Position numbers and translations under genes: made by a program. Source: Strigamia acuminata (taxonomy: Eukaryota; Arthropoda; Chilopoda; Geophilomorpha; Linotaeniidae). From it: DNA of 64,000 bases. Shown one piece after another: positions 11,663 through 23,200 of the stretch. The notes beneath the pieces were generated by a model. The model did no database searches. It saw only the letters and a list, made by a program, of their open reading frames with translations, and was not told the origin of the DNA. Each line of letters starts with the position of its first letter. The first letter of the stretch is position 1. Location: NCBI GenBank assembly GCA_949358305.1, contig OX442315.1:3410001-3474000 (forward strand), given 5' to 3'.

Positions 11663-13187
11663 CTAGCATTTTGCTTCAGACACATTAGAAACGTTTGTTT
11701 CAGGTTTATCCACTTTCTTAAGAATTTCAGCTAGGAAAGTCTCAAAACTGTTTCGTAATTTGTTCTCAAATTTACTAAACTTAGCGTCCAGTGTAGAATT
11801 CAACACTTCCATTGTTACCCAATTGGGTCTTGAAAGTTTAGCAAATGGAACACTAGTTGCTGATTCTGTATTTGGTCTCTTTCGAGACTCTTCCGAATTG
11901 TTATTCGAACAAGGTTTCAAAAAGGGGACGTTCTCGTTGAAAACGTCTATGTTTTCTACAACTGTAATAACTTCTAAGTCTCGTTCAATTGGGTCAATGA
12001 CTCCATTAACCACAGAATTGGTGTTACACTCTTTAGAGATTGCTTTTATAGGTTCATCTTTAGATTTACCAAATAAAACTCCATTTTCACGGATTACTTT
12101 ATAAATTTCACCTAAAGACTGATGAGTCATTCCTTGTTGGTGTAACAATTGGATACTATCTCTATTGAGATGGTCCAAAAATAGTGTAACTGCACAATTA
12201 GCCGTTAAATTTCCTTGCACTTTCCATATTCTGTAGAATCGGTGTACGAAAGAATACAGACTCTCTGAGTCTCGTTGTTTAGTTGTGATCAACTGTACCG
12301 TTTTTTCTAACGGTATTGTTCCGAATCTTTGGCGAAACAAAGGTTTCCCAATCGGGAAATTTAGTTCGATTTTCGTAATACCAATACAAGGCATTATTCG
12401 CTAGATGATTTCGAACACAATTGTGAACCATTTCATAGAGTGGTGTATTTTGACAAAATGCCACATTCCTGACAATTGTGAGGAAGCGTTCACTTTTCCT
12501 AATTTTGCCAGTGAAGATTGGAATCTCTGGAATTCGCAGGGAATATCCTTGAGAAGTACCCTTCTCATTTTCCATCACTACATGCATACTGTTTTCAGTG
12601 TTAATGTAATCATCTGAAGACAATCCAGAGTGAGGTGATCGCGAATGTGATCTAAAATTATTTTGCAAAACACTACCATCACGCACATAATTAGCAATTC
12701 GTACGTTCTCGTTTGCTACATTTGTAGCTACATCTTGAATATCATTCAAAGATAGTTCAGGTGAAAGAAAACGTTTACGACCCCAAGCGGAATCAAGATT
12801 TGCTTTCTGTGGATACCGACTAATTGGTGTCGAAAGAATCGAACCTAATCGTGGATCGTTAGGTCCGTAATTAGCGGGAGAACGAGATCTAGATCTAGAT
12901 CCTTTAAAAGGTACTTGATTTGTATTAACAAAATCCACCATTTCGACGATTGATCGGAATTGGTTTGGATTCAAACCATGATCAGTACAAAATAATAATC
13001 CTGCCGGACCTAAATGTGATCCATCCAATGGATGATTCGCTTCCTCAGGGGAATTTGGTACAGTTTCATTAGGAACTGTTACAAGTCCGGTTAAATGTAT
13101 TCCACCGGTCAAACAAGTCATTCCTTTCTTACCACGAGTATTCATTGAATGCTGGTAACTAGTCATCTTAAAAGTTCCGAAGTCCAA
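11663..13187 (-). pseudogene. Element A gag, frameshifted
   Basis: Two overlapping frames together read as one gag. The first (13187-12279) has an Arg/Ser-rich stretch (GSRSRSRSP), then the capsid-like segment RIPEIPIFTGKIRKSERFL and WYYENRTKFPDWETF. The second (12394-11663) continues with RFGTIPLEKTVQL and a charged helical C-terminus (SKFENKLRNSFETFLAEILKK). Homology passes from one frame to the other near 12330, consistent with a 1-nt indel or sequencing error. No CCHC zinc knuckle or protease motif is visible, unlike in B and C. No pol follows. The start could instead be the ATG at 13166. Confidence 0.75.
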
Positions 13188-15059
13188 GATATAACGAAGA
13201 AGTCACAAGCGTTCAGGGGGGTTGCAAACGAAGCAATGGTTTCACTGGTTCAAATTGAAGTAGATATATTTCGGTAAACCTCTCTGATTGGTCAAACTTC
13301 AAACATTAATCTCGCGAGATCTTAATCTCGTCTGGGATTGGTTGATTTTACCATTTTGGTGAAATCGTCTATTTGCCATCTTCAGAACTATGACGTAGTT
13401 AAGAAATCAAAAATGGACATTTTTCATTTTCAAAATATCACAAGTCTTCACTAATAATGGTGAATTTGTTCACTTGTGAAATTTTATTCGAATTATCAAA
13501 TAATAAAGTTCAGCTTTAACCTAGTTTTAACTAAGTTTTAACTATATTTTATAAATATTTTATTTATAAACGATTTTTGATGGGAATTTCGATCGTAATT
13601 CCATCGATTTTTGAAAATAATCATATTTTGCGATTCTTACTGTATTATACAAGGTTTCTTGTATCTCCTCCCCCTCCGTTTCTTCAGAATATTCTTTAGA
13701 ATCTTCTGAAAAACCGGATTCGAACATTATTTAAATATTCTGACATCATTAAGCATAAATATTTATATGCTTTCTTGTTTATTCAAACAAGAATTAGATA
13801 GATTAGGTATTTATACCTAACCGATCGTTTTTGACGTTGTAATCGAATTCTTTCGAAGTTCGCCAAGTCGTTTTTCTAAGTGTTCGATTGAATCGACGTA
13901 CTGTAGGCAGACATGAGTGAATCAACGTTTGCCTCATCTTCATCCCCCGGTGGTAAGATTTTCAAACCTTACCCGTGGTAAATTTACCATTTCTTCGTAA
14001 AATCTATTTTTCTCAAATGAAAAAATAGTTGTAATGGAAAATTCCTTATTTACTTTGTAAGTATCTTGAAATTTCCGCTCAGTTATCTCGAGAATGAAGA
14101 ATAAATTTTTATTCCTTTTCCGCACTAAAATCGTTCAATTTTGCAATTCGCAAATTTTACTATTTTTTCTCTTAGAAAATTAGAATAAAAAAAAATGCAA
14201 CGTTCTTTCAACTGAAATTTTTTCAGTTAATCACCTCATTCGATTTATTTTAATAAACCGAAATAAATAAAGTTTTATTAAAAACATACTTATTTACTCT
14301 TTTAGGTTAAATCCAGATTTATTTATATAAATCAAATTCACGTCGATTAAATTGTTAGGCAACAATTTAGGAAAGCGCTGGGATTCTTGTCGGCTTCCCA
14401 GCAAAACACTGCGCTTTTCTGGTTGCTAGGCAACACAGCTGCGAGATGGCTTCGTCGGAATCGACATTCGAACGATTTTCCATTCTCTTAAAATTCGGAT
14501 TTCAACATTTTAAAATCACAGTTTGATTATACAACACAAAATGTAAAGATAATCAGGTATCCATTTATTTTATAAATAAACTTTTAACACGAATAAACCT
14601 ATTCTTTCAACTTTACCAACTTGTCTTGTTTTTATTTTTCAAAATAAAATTAGGTTTAAAATTATTGATAATTTTTTTTAACTTAATTTGAAATTCCCAA
14701 CGGAATTTAGTGGTTTAGGTTATTTTATTTAAAAACAACCAATAAAATTGGAATTAGGATTATAATTCCTTCGGGGTTAAATCTTCGTTTAAGCCTGACC
14801 GCATGTTTCCTTGTAACTACGACGGCAAATCATCGTTGTCCAGGCGGACAAAACAACGTCGAATTCGGATTGGATTCTCCAATTCCCGTGATAGGATTTT
14901 AAGCCTTACCACATGGTAAAATAATTATTTTATACCATCGTTCGAATTTTCCACCGAAAATATATTTAAAAGTGAATACACTCATCGTTCTTAGGATTTC
15001 AATCACCGGAACAAAATTGGATACTTTAGAAATAAATAAACTTCGTACGAAACTTACTT
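13188..15059 (-). other. Element A leader, part 1
   Basis: A non-coding AT-rich leader. It holds diverged repeats shared with the other leader piece at 28560-29391: a block around 14790-14880 resembles blocks at about 28612-28700 and 29050-29140 (GCCTGACC followed by CGACGGCAAA and a CGGAC-rich stretch), and 14350-14540 resembles 28710-28830. A polypurine-like motif lies at 13942. Confidence 0.6.
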
Positions 15060-16077
15060 TGTCGCGCTCAACTCTAACCGTCGCTAACTCGTGGGTTGAT
15101 TACTTAATTCGACTAACTCACTACCGCTTTGCTCAAGCGGTTTACCCAAAGAAATGATTACACAGATATAAAAGGTAAAATATAATATAGATTTATTCTG
15201 CGGGGCAATGTACAGATATATCTTATATATATATCTATAAAGGGTAAGTAAAATGTAAATCGGAATGGGTGATGGGAAATGGAAAGGCAAAGGTAAGATG
15301 AAAGCTGGCTGGAATCGGCGAGGTCGTCTGTTGTCTCGTGCGTGTCCAAGATGGCGTCCTCGTTGTAGCAACGTGATGTCGTCTTGGGCCGGCGTGGCAA
15401 TATGGCGTCCTCGGCTCGTCTCTGGCTGGTCCTTCGGGCTCACGCTGGTCGGGCGCGAGTGAATGCTTAGTTAAAAGGCTTACTTCGGGCTGTTGTCTAG
15501 GTTTTTGTGTGGTGTCCGGCGATCACACAGCGGCGGACTCTTCTGGCTCCCGGCGATCACACAGCGGCGGGAACGCTCGTCGTGGTTTAACTGCAGTTTA
15601 GGCTTGTGCGACCGTTTGTCTGCACAACTCGCTAAACTGGAGTGGTTTTTACTATTTCTAGCTGGTGTGCTAAAATAGTGTGGTAATCTTATCTCGCAGG
15701 TTACTCTGCGGAGTTTGACACTGACCAAACGTACTCACGGTAAATTGTCCTTTGTCCTTGGTCAATCCCAGTATATTTTACTTGGGCCTGATCTTGTAGG
15801 ACGACGGGTTTACGTGTGTTTCTCGTTTGATGGTTGTGTTGGTTCTGCCCGCTCAGTGCAAGGCACATTCCTTTGCACAAAGCGGGGTTGACAGGTGACC
15901 GGAATCACCCAATGGTGGGGTGGACGAGCCATCCCCACTCCCTCAGGGCAGACGCCTGTCCATTGACTAGATGTCAATGCACTGAGGGAAGGGAGACGCG
16001 CTTGCGGCTCCCCTTACACCCGAAACGAGGTCACGAGAGAAACTCTTCGTTGACCCCGGTCCAGTCGGGTCACAACA
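15060..16077 (-). repeat. Element B 3' LTR
   Basis: Bounded TGTCGCGC...CACAACA in plus reading. AATAAA lies on the transcribed strand at about 15197-15192. A short internal duplication, CGGCGATCACACAGCGGCGG, occurs twice (about 15518 and 15552). Confidence 0.94.
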
Positions 16078-16092
16078 CTTCCCCCTCCGAGC
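16078..16092 (-). promoter_or_regulatory. Element B polypurine tract
   Basis: Minus-strand CTCGGAGGGGGAAG abuts the 3' LTR, the expected plus-strand priming site. The ORF3 stop lies only about 20 bp upstream. Confidence 0.75.
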
Positions 16093-16113
16093 TCAGACCG
16101 TGGGGCTGAGCGA

Positions 16114-18903
16114 TCACTTCTTTCCTGGGGGACCCGACACTGAGTCCGTCACCTGGGCGTAACTCACTCCAGGGACAGGCGGTTGAGTGCCGGGTGGCGC
16201 GGGTAGATCGCCTACTAACGCCGAGGACCGATCTCGGGGGTCCTCATGCTCCGTAATGAAGCATAATGCATGGCCGTCAACTGGCTCATGCGGGGCACGC
16301 GTCCTCTCGTGTAACCAAACGCTCGGGATGTAGGCGGAGAAGCCGGTGTTCGTATGCCGGATGGCATTGGCTTCCGCTGGCGTCACTGGCACACGGTGGG
16401 CTCTCAGCAACCTCTGGTGGAAGATGAGGTCTCTAGTCTTCCGGATCTGGTTGTGAAGCCAGATGAAGACTGATTTGCCTTTGTCCCGCTGCGCGAGGAT
16501 AAACCTCCTGGTCGCCGTCGTCATCGAGAGATGGGGAAACTCTTCGATGATTCGCCCGTAATAGTCTGGCGGAGGCGGTGCCGGCTTCGGCTTCTGGGTG
16601 GCCGCGGGAATAGCGGCTTGCGTCGTTGTCGCCGCTCGGGCCGGTGAGGTCCCGGGCGGTGTCGGCTTCGTTTGCTCGACGGACCTGACGGGTGGCGTTC
16701 GGCACAGCAAGCGCTTTGGTTTACCCGCCACTTCGAACAGGGCGGGTCCTTGCGGGGATATCTCCGCAGGCATCGGTGGCGGAATCGGAACTCCGCTCGT
16801 CGGCGAGATCACCATTTCTACATCCTCTGCCGATTCTTCCGTCTGGATGGTCAAGGCGCGCAGTTGTTGGGTAGGCGCCGCTGTCCAGGTGGCGGAGGTA
16901 TAACGAAACGCCGTGCTTCGCAACTTGTACCCCTCAAATTCGGGGTTTACCACATCCCTGGTTAGCTCGTACCGAGTCAACACAGGGTCGGGCAGAATGG
17001 AGCTCCACTCTGCGAGGAGTGCACGGGGAACCTGTACACCCTCTCTGTCCACGACAGACCATGCGGCCATCGCCTGACGCCCTTCTCCGAAGAGTGCTGG
17101 GGTTAGCAGCTGCATCATGACCTTGGTCAATGATAGCTGTAGGCTGCGACGATTCACTGGATTCGATCGCTCCGAATCCGCAGTGAAGGCACACGAGAGC
17201 TTACTCATCATCGCCGTTGCCCATTCGATGAAATATCGCTGGGCCTGATCCACACCTCGCAAGGCGGGCGCGGAGACTCTTGGGTCTTCCATCACGAAGC
17301 GAAACGCTGAGAGCTCGGAGATAGTCGGATTGGCGGCTTCTCTCGCGAGTCGCGCTTCTTCGTCTCGCCTCTCGAAAAACAGGGCCGAGGAACCGGATCG
17401 GGGTTGGCTCGGCCTGTAAATGCCGGTCAAATTGGCTCGACATTCCTGCGCAATGCTCTGTCCAACGGGGAGAGGGACTGAGCGGTCGGTGGGTAAATCC
17501 GGCGGATCGCTCGAATTCAACAACGACGGCGGCGGCAGGTTCGGAGGCGGCTGCGTCTTGGTCGGCAGCGTCGGCGTCGGCAGCGGTGGTGTTGGCTGCG
17601 TCGGCGGTGGTGGCGTCTCCGTCGTCTGCACTCCAGTCATTGCGACTTGGAGCGCCGGGAGATGTTGTCCGGAGCCTGAAGGCTGCACGATGGCGGTTGG
17701 CATGCCATCGGGTCGTGGTCGCGAATTAATGTAGTCTGCGAGCCACCTTGCCACCTCGTGTGGGGTCACCTTCCCGTCGGTGACAACACCCATCTTCCTG
17801 GCGTGTTTCATCGCGGGATCGAAACGTGTCAGTTTCGTCCGCTTCATCTGAGTCAGAATCTCGCGAAGGTCCCGCGTATCTGCCGCTGGGACGTTTCGCT
17901 CACCTGACTGGCTACCACCTCGTCGACCCGCTCTCTTGGAAGCGTAGGCGGGTTCGGGGATGGGACGGCCCCGAGCTTCGCACCTCGCGAAGTATCGCTC
18001 TTTGCGATCTTTTTTCCGCTGCTCGCGATGAGTCAGCGGACGTCTAGAAGTGCTGGGACGAGAGACTCGCTCTTCGTCACCAGACATCCAAACCTCCTTG
18101 CACTCCTTACCGTCTTTAATCTGACGGTTTATGAAAATTCGCGGTCGGGAATACTGCGAAGGGTCACGCACCGTACTAGTGGATGGCCCAGCTTCGTTGC
18201 CTTCAGTCGTGTTTTGAGCGACACGCTGCTTCTTGGTTGTCGCTGGGGAACGCGACTGGCTGTCCCCGGCGCCTTTGGAGCGCTTGCGCTTCCGCGGGTA
18301 GCTGCTCTTGGGCCCCAAAATCCCCAGGTAGTGGAGCTGCCACATCTCGGCTTGGGACGTCAAAATTCCCATCCGAGGTCTCCACTGGGGCGTACTCTCT
18401 CCCAATCGCAGCCTCTCAAACCACAGATGAATATCATCCGCGGTCATCCCCTCGTTTTGGAGGATGCGCTCGGCCACTGCCGTAGCGGTATCCACCAGCT
18501 GTTGTCTATACTGCTGATAGATGGCCTCACGGGCCTCTTCTGTCTCGGCTGCTCGCCACGCATGCAGCACGTGTTCCTCCGCCGGAGTGCCAGTGTACTG
18601 ACTTGACAATCCGGGGTGGAAAATTGGCGATTTCGGGTCCTCGTCACGAGCTAACTCTGTGGCGATGCCTTCGCGCATCCCCTCCGGGAACGTGTCCAGG
18701 AGCGTACAGTCTCGTACCCAACGTCGGGCGATGCATCGGGAATGTAGTATTCGCAGGCGCCAAGGGTCGGCGTCCTCGCCGAAACATCGTCGGTAAAATT
18801 CGGGCAGCGCGCCTCGAAATATCCCGCCACGAGTGATGCAAGCGGGGTCTAATGGTCCCCATGTTTTACGTAGTGCCATCTGGAAGGATGGAGAAATAAA
18901 CAA
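16114..18903 (-). CDS. Element B ORF3, conserved protein of unknown function
   Basis: A 929-codon ORF downstream of pol, where env would sit in an errantivirus. It has no signal peptide, transmembrane segment or furin-like site, so env is unlikely. Layout: a helical N-terminal domain (residues 1-200) with the conserved TSQAEMWQLHYLGIL, a basic patch PRKRKRSKG that could be a nuclear signal, a Pro-rich linker, a second helical domain (REAANPTISELSAF, VVDREGV), another Pro-rich linker, and a C-terminal domain with QRLLRAHRVPVTPAEA and VWLHERTRAP. All three domains are recognisable in element C. The ATG at 18879 sits exactly after a splice-acceptor-like TTTCTCCATCCTTCCAG and is a likely start for a spliced mRNA. 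Function is unknown: a gag-like or nucleic-acid-binding role is possible. Confidence 0.8.
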   Translation of the reverse strand: MFISPSFQMALRKTWGPLDPACITRGGIFRGALPEFYRRCFGEDADPWRLRILHSRCIARRWVRDCTLLDTFPEGMREGIATELARDEDPKSPIFHPGLSSQYTGTPAEEHVLHAWRAAETEEAREAIYQQYRQQLVDTATAVAERILQNEGMTADDIHLWFERLRLGESTPQWRPRMGILTSQAEMWQLHYLGILGPKSSYPRKRKRSKGAGDSQSRSPATTKKQRVAQNTTEGNEAGPSTSTVRDPSQYSRPRIFINRQIKDGKECKEVWMSGDEERVSRPSTSRRPLTHREQRKKDRKERYFARCEARGRPIPEPAYASKRAGRRGGSQSGERNVPAADTRDLREILTQMKRTKLTRFDPAMKHARKMGVVTDGKVTPHEVARWLADYINSRPRPDGMPTAIVQPSGSGQHLPALQVAMTGVQTTETPPPPTQPTPPLPTPTLPTKTQPPPNLPPPSLLNSSDPPDLPTDRSVPLPVGQSIAQECRANLTGIYRPSQPRSGSSALFFERRDEEARLAREAANPTISELSAFRFVMEDPRVSAPALRGVDQAQRYFIEWATAMMSKLSCAFTADSERSNPVNRRSLQLSLTKVMMQLLTPALFGEGRQAMAAWSVVDREGVQVPRALLAEWSSILPDPVLTRYELTRDVVNPEFEGYKLRSTAFRYTSATWTAAPTQQLRALTIQTEESAEDVEMVISPTSGVPIPPPMPAEISPQGPALFEVAGKPKRLLCRTPPVRSVEQTKPTPPGTSPARAATTTQAAIPAATQKPKPAPPPPDYYGRIIEEFPHLSMTTATRRFILAQRDKGKSVFIWLHNQIRKTRDLIFHQRLLRAHRVPVTPAEANAIRHTNTGFSAYIPSVWLHERTRAPHEPVDGHALCFITEHEDPRDRSSALVGDLPAPPGTQPPVPGVSYAQVTDSVSGPPGKK

Positions 18904-20291
18904 TTAATAAAAAGTTAATATTTAAATACGTAGATAAATGGTTGGTTTCGAGGGACGTTGCCAGTACGTGCAGCCGTCCGTCGAGACCGATTCCTGTCTA
19001 TCGGTGCAAACGTAGGACGAATTGTCCCTCGTCGGATAGAAAAAGAGAAGTCATCACGTGAAAAATCTGTCTCATGTCCAAAACGCACAGCGAGACGGAA
19101 TCGAGCCTTTAATCTGGATTCTTATCATCAGATTTTACTTCAAATTAATTCTAACATTAATTAGAACATTACTAATAATTAAATTAATAATTATCAGTCA
19201 TTCGTAAAAAGAATTCGTCGGGTGTAAATTATTACTAAAATCGCACAATAAATGTGCTTGTCGAAATGTTATTAAATAAATAAACCTAATAAAGAATTAT
19301 TCCGAAGTCGGACTTTGTCTAATTTTTAAAAAAGTTAAAGTCAAATTAAATTTATCCAACACACCGAAAAATTCATCGTACGAATGTTAAGTTGCATCAA
19401 TTTGATGCGTCAAATTACTTGTGGAGAAAAAATATTCTTTTACAGAATATTCTCCCCTTGTCATAAAATTATATATGGCTCGAGCCCATTGTCTCGCTCG
19501 TGACTCAAGTCATGAGGAATTTTCGAGACGCGAGGCGACGTGAAGTCTGCGCTCGCACCTCGAAAACAAATTAACAAGGAAAAAAATACGATCGTGTGAG
19601 CGATCGCGGTTAATAATTAATTATACGCTATTTCGAGTGCAAAGCACTCATGTCAGGTATTAGTCAACAAAATTTCTTCTTCAGCAGCACGGAACTAGTT
19701 CTCATGTGCCGATGCCGACTTCTACCTGATCGGGCTGGACTTGGTTTACATCGCGGTCCCAGTTTTCCTCGTCCTCGTGCTCGATGGCCAGCACGTCGTT
19801 CTCTTCCTCGTCCATGGCGAGGAGCGCGCACAAAAATCTCAATCACGATTTAAAAAGGATGATAAAACTATCTCAAAAACTCGGTGAAAAACTCGGTAAA
19901 ACGTTAAAAACGAGGATCACGCACGAATGCAGCGATCAGCTGTGAAAAGCGGAAGTCTGTGTGAACACGAGGTAATCGCGATGGATTCTGGGTAATATAC
20001 ACCAGAACCCGGGTGTTTGAGACTAGTGCGCACCTACCCGTGCGCATGTTACGCTACGGGTCTCCTTTGTTCTCACTCCCGTGCGCGATTGCTGCTACGG
20101 GGTCTTTTGCACGCGGTATCCGACCCGTGCCGATAATTTTGCTACGGGTCCCGCGTTTCCACGCCATCTCGTGACGCGAATTCGACCGATATCCGCTTTG
20201 TTGGACTTAGCGAAATTTTCTGCGACGTGATGGCTTGCACTATCGGTCGATTACATTTATTTTTAGTGCCGCCATCGACTCGTAATTTATT
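18904..20291 (-). other. Element B pol-ORF3 spacer
   Basis: About 1.4 kb without a supported gene. The ORF3-proximal end holds the acceptor-like pyrimidine tract. The pol-proximal end holds three hairpins (20037-20148). Short ORFs here have no recognisable motif. Confidence 0.6.
20037..20148 (-). repeat. Three CCCGTAGC...CACGGG hairpins
   Basis: On the transcribed strand three inverted repeats share the stem CCCGTAGC / GCACGGG with 5-9-nt loops: 20060-20037, 20101-20078 and 20148-20124. Hairpin 1 matches a hairpin at 46674-46652 in element C over about 23 nt. Position and conservation suggest a structured RNA or DNA element acting in cis. Function is inferred only. Confidence 0.65.
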
Positions 20292-23200
20292 TTACTTCTT
20301 TCCTACGACCTTTCCGCCTTTTATGAACGGATTATCTCTTTTTGGTCGCAGGTTACGGATCGAGGCAGGTACGATATTTTTTGTTGTTTTTTGTGTCTGT
20401 ACCTCCTCATTATTGTTTTCTTTTTTATCCGTGTTTTTTGTGTTTGTTTCAGGAGTTTCTCCTGTTTCCCCCCCGACCAAAATTGGATCCGGAACGGATT
20501 CAACTATCTCGTTTACCGGAGGTGAAGGGGCGTCGAAATACTCCTCGTTGTCACTTGGCGGTGCTTTTTCCGACTCGCCAGCGAACATATCGACGATTTG
20601 GCCGTCAGTTTTAGACTTGACTTGGCCCTTGGCCCACATTTCTTGCGGGAATTCCGGAATGTACGGAGTTAACTCTCGTACCTGGATCGACTTTTGCTCG
20701 GTGTTGTCCTCGAGCTTGCGTAATTTATACGCGTTACCGCCATGCTTGCCGATGATTACATACGGACCATCTCTCTTGTCGGCCAAGCTGGCGGTGATCC
20801 CTCTCGCTGCATTTGAGAGGGTGTGTGTATCTTTCCACACCAAATCATTGATCTCGAAATTCACGAATTTTCCACCGCTTTTATCTTGTAAAATGCGGTC
20901 GCGCATGTTAAAAATGTGCGCCATCATATGCTTGTATGTGTTTGAAATTGTTTGCTCCAATTTATACACATACTCATGTGGTTTCTCTGGGTCCACCACA
21001 TTTACCGACTCTGCCACTCGTGGGTCCCAAGGCACTCGTAGCTCTCGGGCGAAGTTGAGGTAGGCCGGAGAAAAATCTCTCGTCCTCGAGACTGTTGTTC
21101 GTATGCTGAACGCGATCTCCCTCAAGTATTCATCCCACCTATTGTGGATGTCAGTGAATATGCTTAGTGCATATTTAATGTCCCTGTTGAGTCGCTCAAC
21201 GGGATTTGTTCTGGGATTGTAGGTCGAAGTATGTGACGCCACAATCCCGAATTTCTCACAAAACTTACCCCAAATTTTCGAGATAAATTGGGGTCCGTTA
21301 TCGGATATAATTTTACGTGGAAATCCGTAACGTAACGCCACGTCGTAGATACATTCAACGATTTTCTCTGCTGAAGGTCTAGCGACGGCGTACAACTCGG
21401 GCCAACGAGTCGCCACGTCCATTAATACGATAATGTACGCATTTTTATTTCCCGTAACGGGTTTTGGGCCCATCACATCGACACTTAAACAATCAAAAGG
21501 CGCGTAAGGCCCTAAGAAGATAGTTTCGAATGGTGATTTTCTCCTCGGCTTGCACGCTTGACATCGCTGACATTGGTGGACAAAAAGAGCAATATCTTTT
21601 TTCATCCCTGTCCAGTGAAAAAGCTGTGTAGCACGATAGAGTGTTCTGCTTACTCCCGCATGGCTCGCAAGCGGGTGCCCGTGTAACAACCACAGCACGC
21701 GACCGATTAAGGAAGCAGGTATTACTACCTTTACTGCGGTGTCCGATTCACTCAAGTCATCTTGGTGATTTGGGTGATGCTTCACCAACAGGCCGTCATC
21801 CAATAGGTAATCTATGGATTCGTGTGCATAACGACGCTTCTGCCTTCTGGTTAGATTGGGCGGATATTTTCCTGTCAGTACGAATCTAGCTCTGTCCTGA
21901 CATTTCTTGTCTAATTTTTGTTGCACAATTATTTCCTCCCTTGTCGGGGGACTGCTTTGCATCTGCTCGCCGACATGAGCGTGGAAGGCGCTTAGAAGCG
22001 GGTCATTTATTCTCCGCTCTAGCTTAAATTCCTTCCTTGCATTTGGGTAATTGTCAGCAGCTGGTTGGTATAACCGCGTCCAAAATCCACAGAATTTTAC
22101 ATCTGCCGGAGACGCGGTGGGAATTTCATTCATCTTCCTTAAATCCCAACGGTGACAACTCGTAGGGCAATAAATGATGCGGGAGTCATCCTCGCCATCA
22201 TCGTCAGCGTCGATTGGATCTGACACTGGTGCCCGTGACAGAGCGTCAGCCACGACGTTATATTTGCCGGGCTTGTATTGAATGGTCAAGTCGCATGCCA
22301 TCAGTTCTAACTGCCATCTGGCTAGTCGACCGGCTGGTTCCTTTAATTTCATCAGCCATTGTAACGCTTGATGATCTGTGTGGACCACAAATTTGGTATA
22401 TTCGAGATAATCTCTGAATTTCCTTATGGCCCACACAACGGCCAAACACTCCAACTCGGTGGCATTGTAATTTTTTTCAGCGCCTTGGAGTTTGCGACTT
22501 ATAAACATGCACGGCAGGTCTTGTTCGACTCCGTCGCGCACGTGTGTTTGAAGCAACGCGGCTCCCAACCCAACTCTGCTGGCGTCCGTATGTAATATGA
22601 ACGGCCGGTTTAGGTCGGGTAGAGGCATTACGCCGACTTCCGTCAGCATCCTCTTTATCGCATTAAATGCGATGTTGCACTCATTTGACCATACAAATTC
22701 GTTTTCATTCTTCAGGAGGTCGGTAACTGGGGCTGCCACTTCAGCTAGACCCGGTAGCAACCTGCCGAAGAAGTTTATCATTCCCATAAACCGTTGGACA
22801 CCTTTAACGTCCTCGGGTGGTGGGAAACGATTAATCGCATCGATTTTTTCGGGGCCAATAGCTAAACCATTGACTCCAATGCGATAACCCAGGAAGGCAA
22901 GCTCCTTTCGACAGAACTTGCTTTTGCCCGGATGCACGTGTAACCCAGCTTTTGCCAGCCGGGTGAGCACTTGGTCGATGTGCTCAATGTGCTCTTCGAA
23001 TGTTTTAGAGGCAATAACTATGTCATCTAGGTATGCCCATACAAACTGATGCAGGATATCACCCAATACGCTTTCGATTAGCCTCTGAAAGGTACTGGGA
23101 GCATTCACTAAACCAAATGGCATGACGTTGAACATCAACCGTCCAATTGGCGAGTAAAATGCTGTTTTTATCTTATCCTCTGGCCTCATCTCAACTTGCC

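Noticed and set aside
16114-18903. ORF3 as a retroviral-type envelope gene
   Set aside because: No signal peptide, transmembrane helix, cleavage site or cysteine pattern of an envelope glycoprotein is visible.
20227-21063. 278-codon plus-strand ORF
   Set aside because: It is the reverse complement of the pol C-terminus of element B, with no motif of its own.
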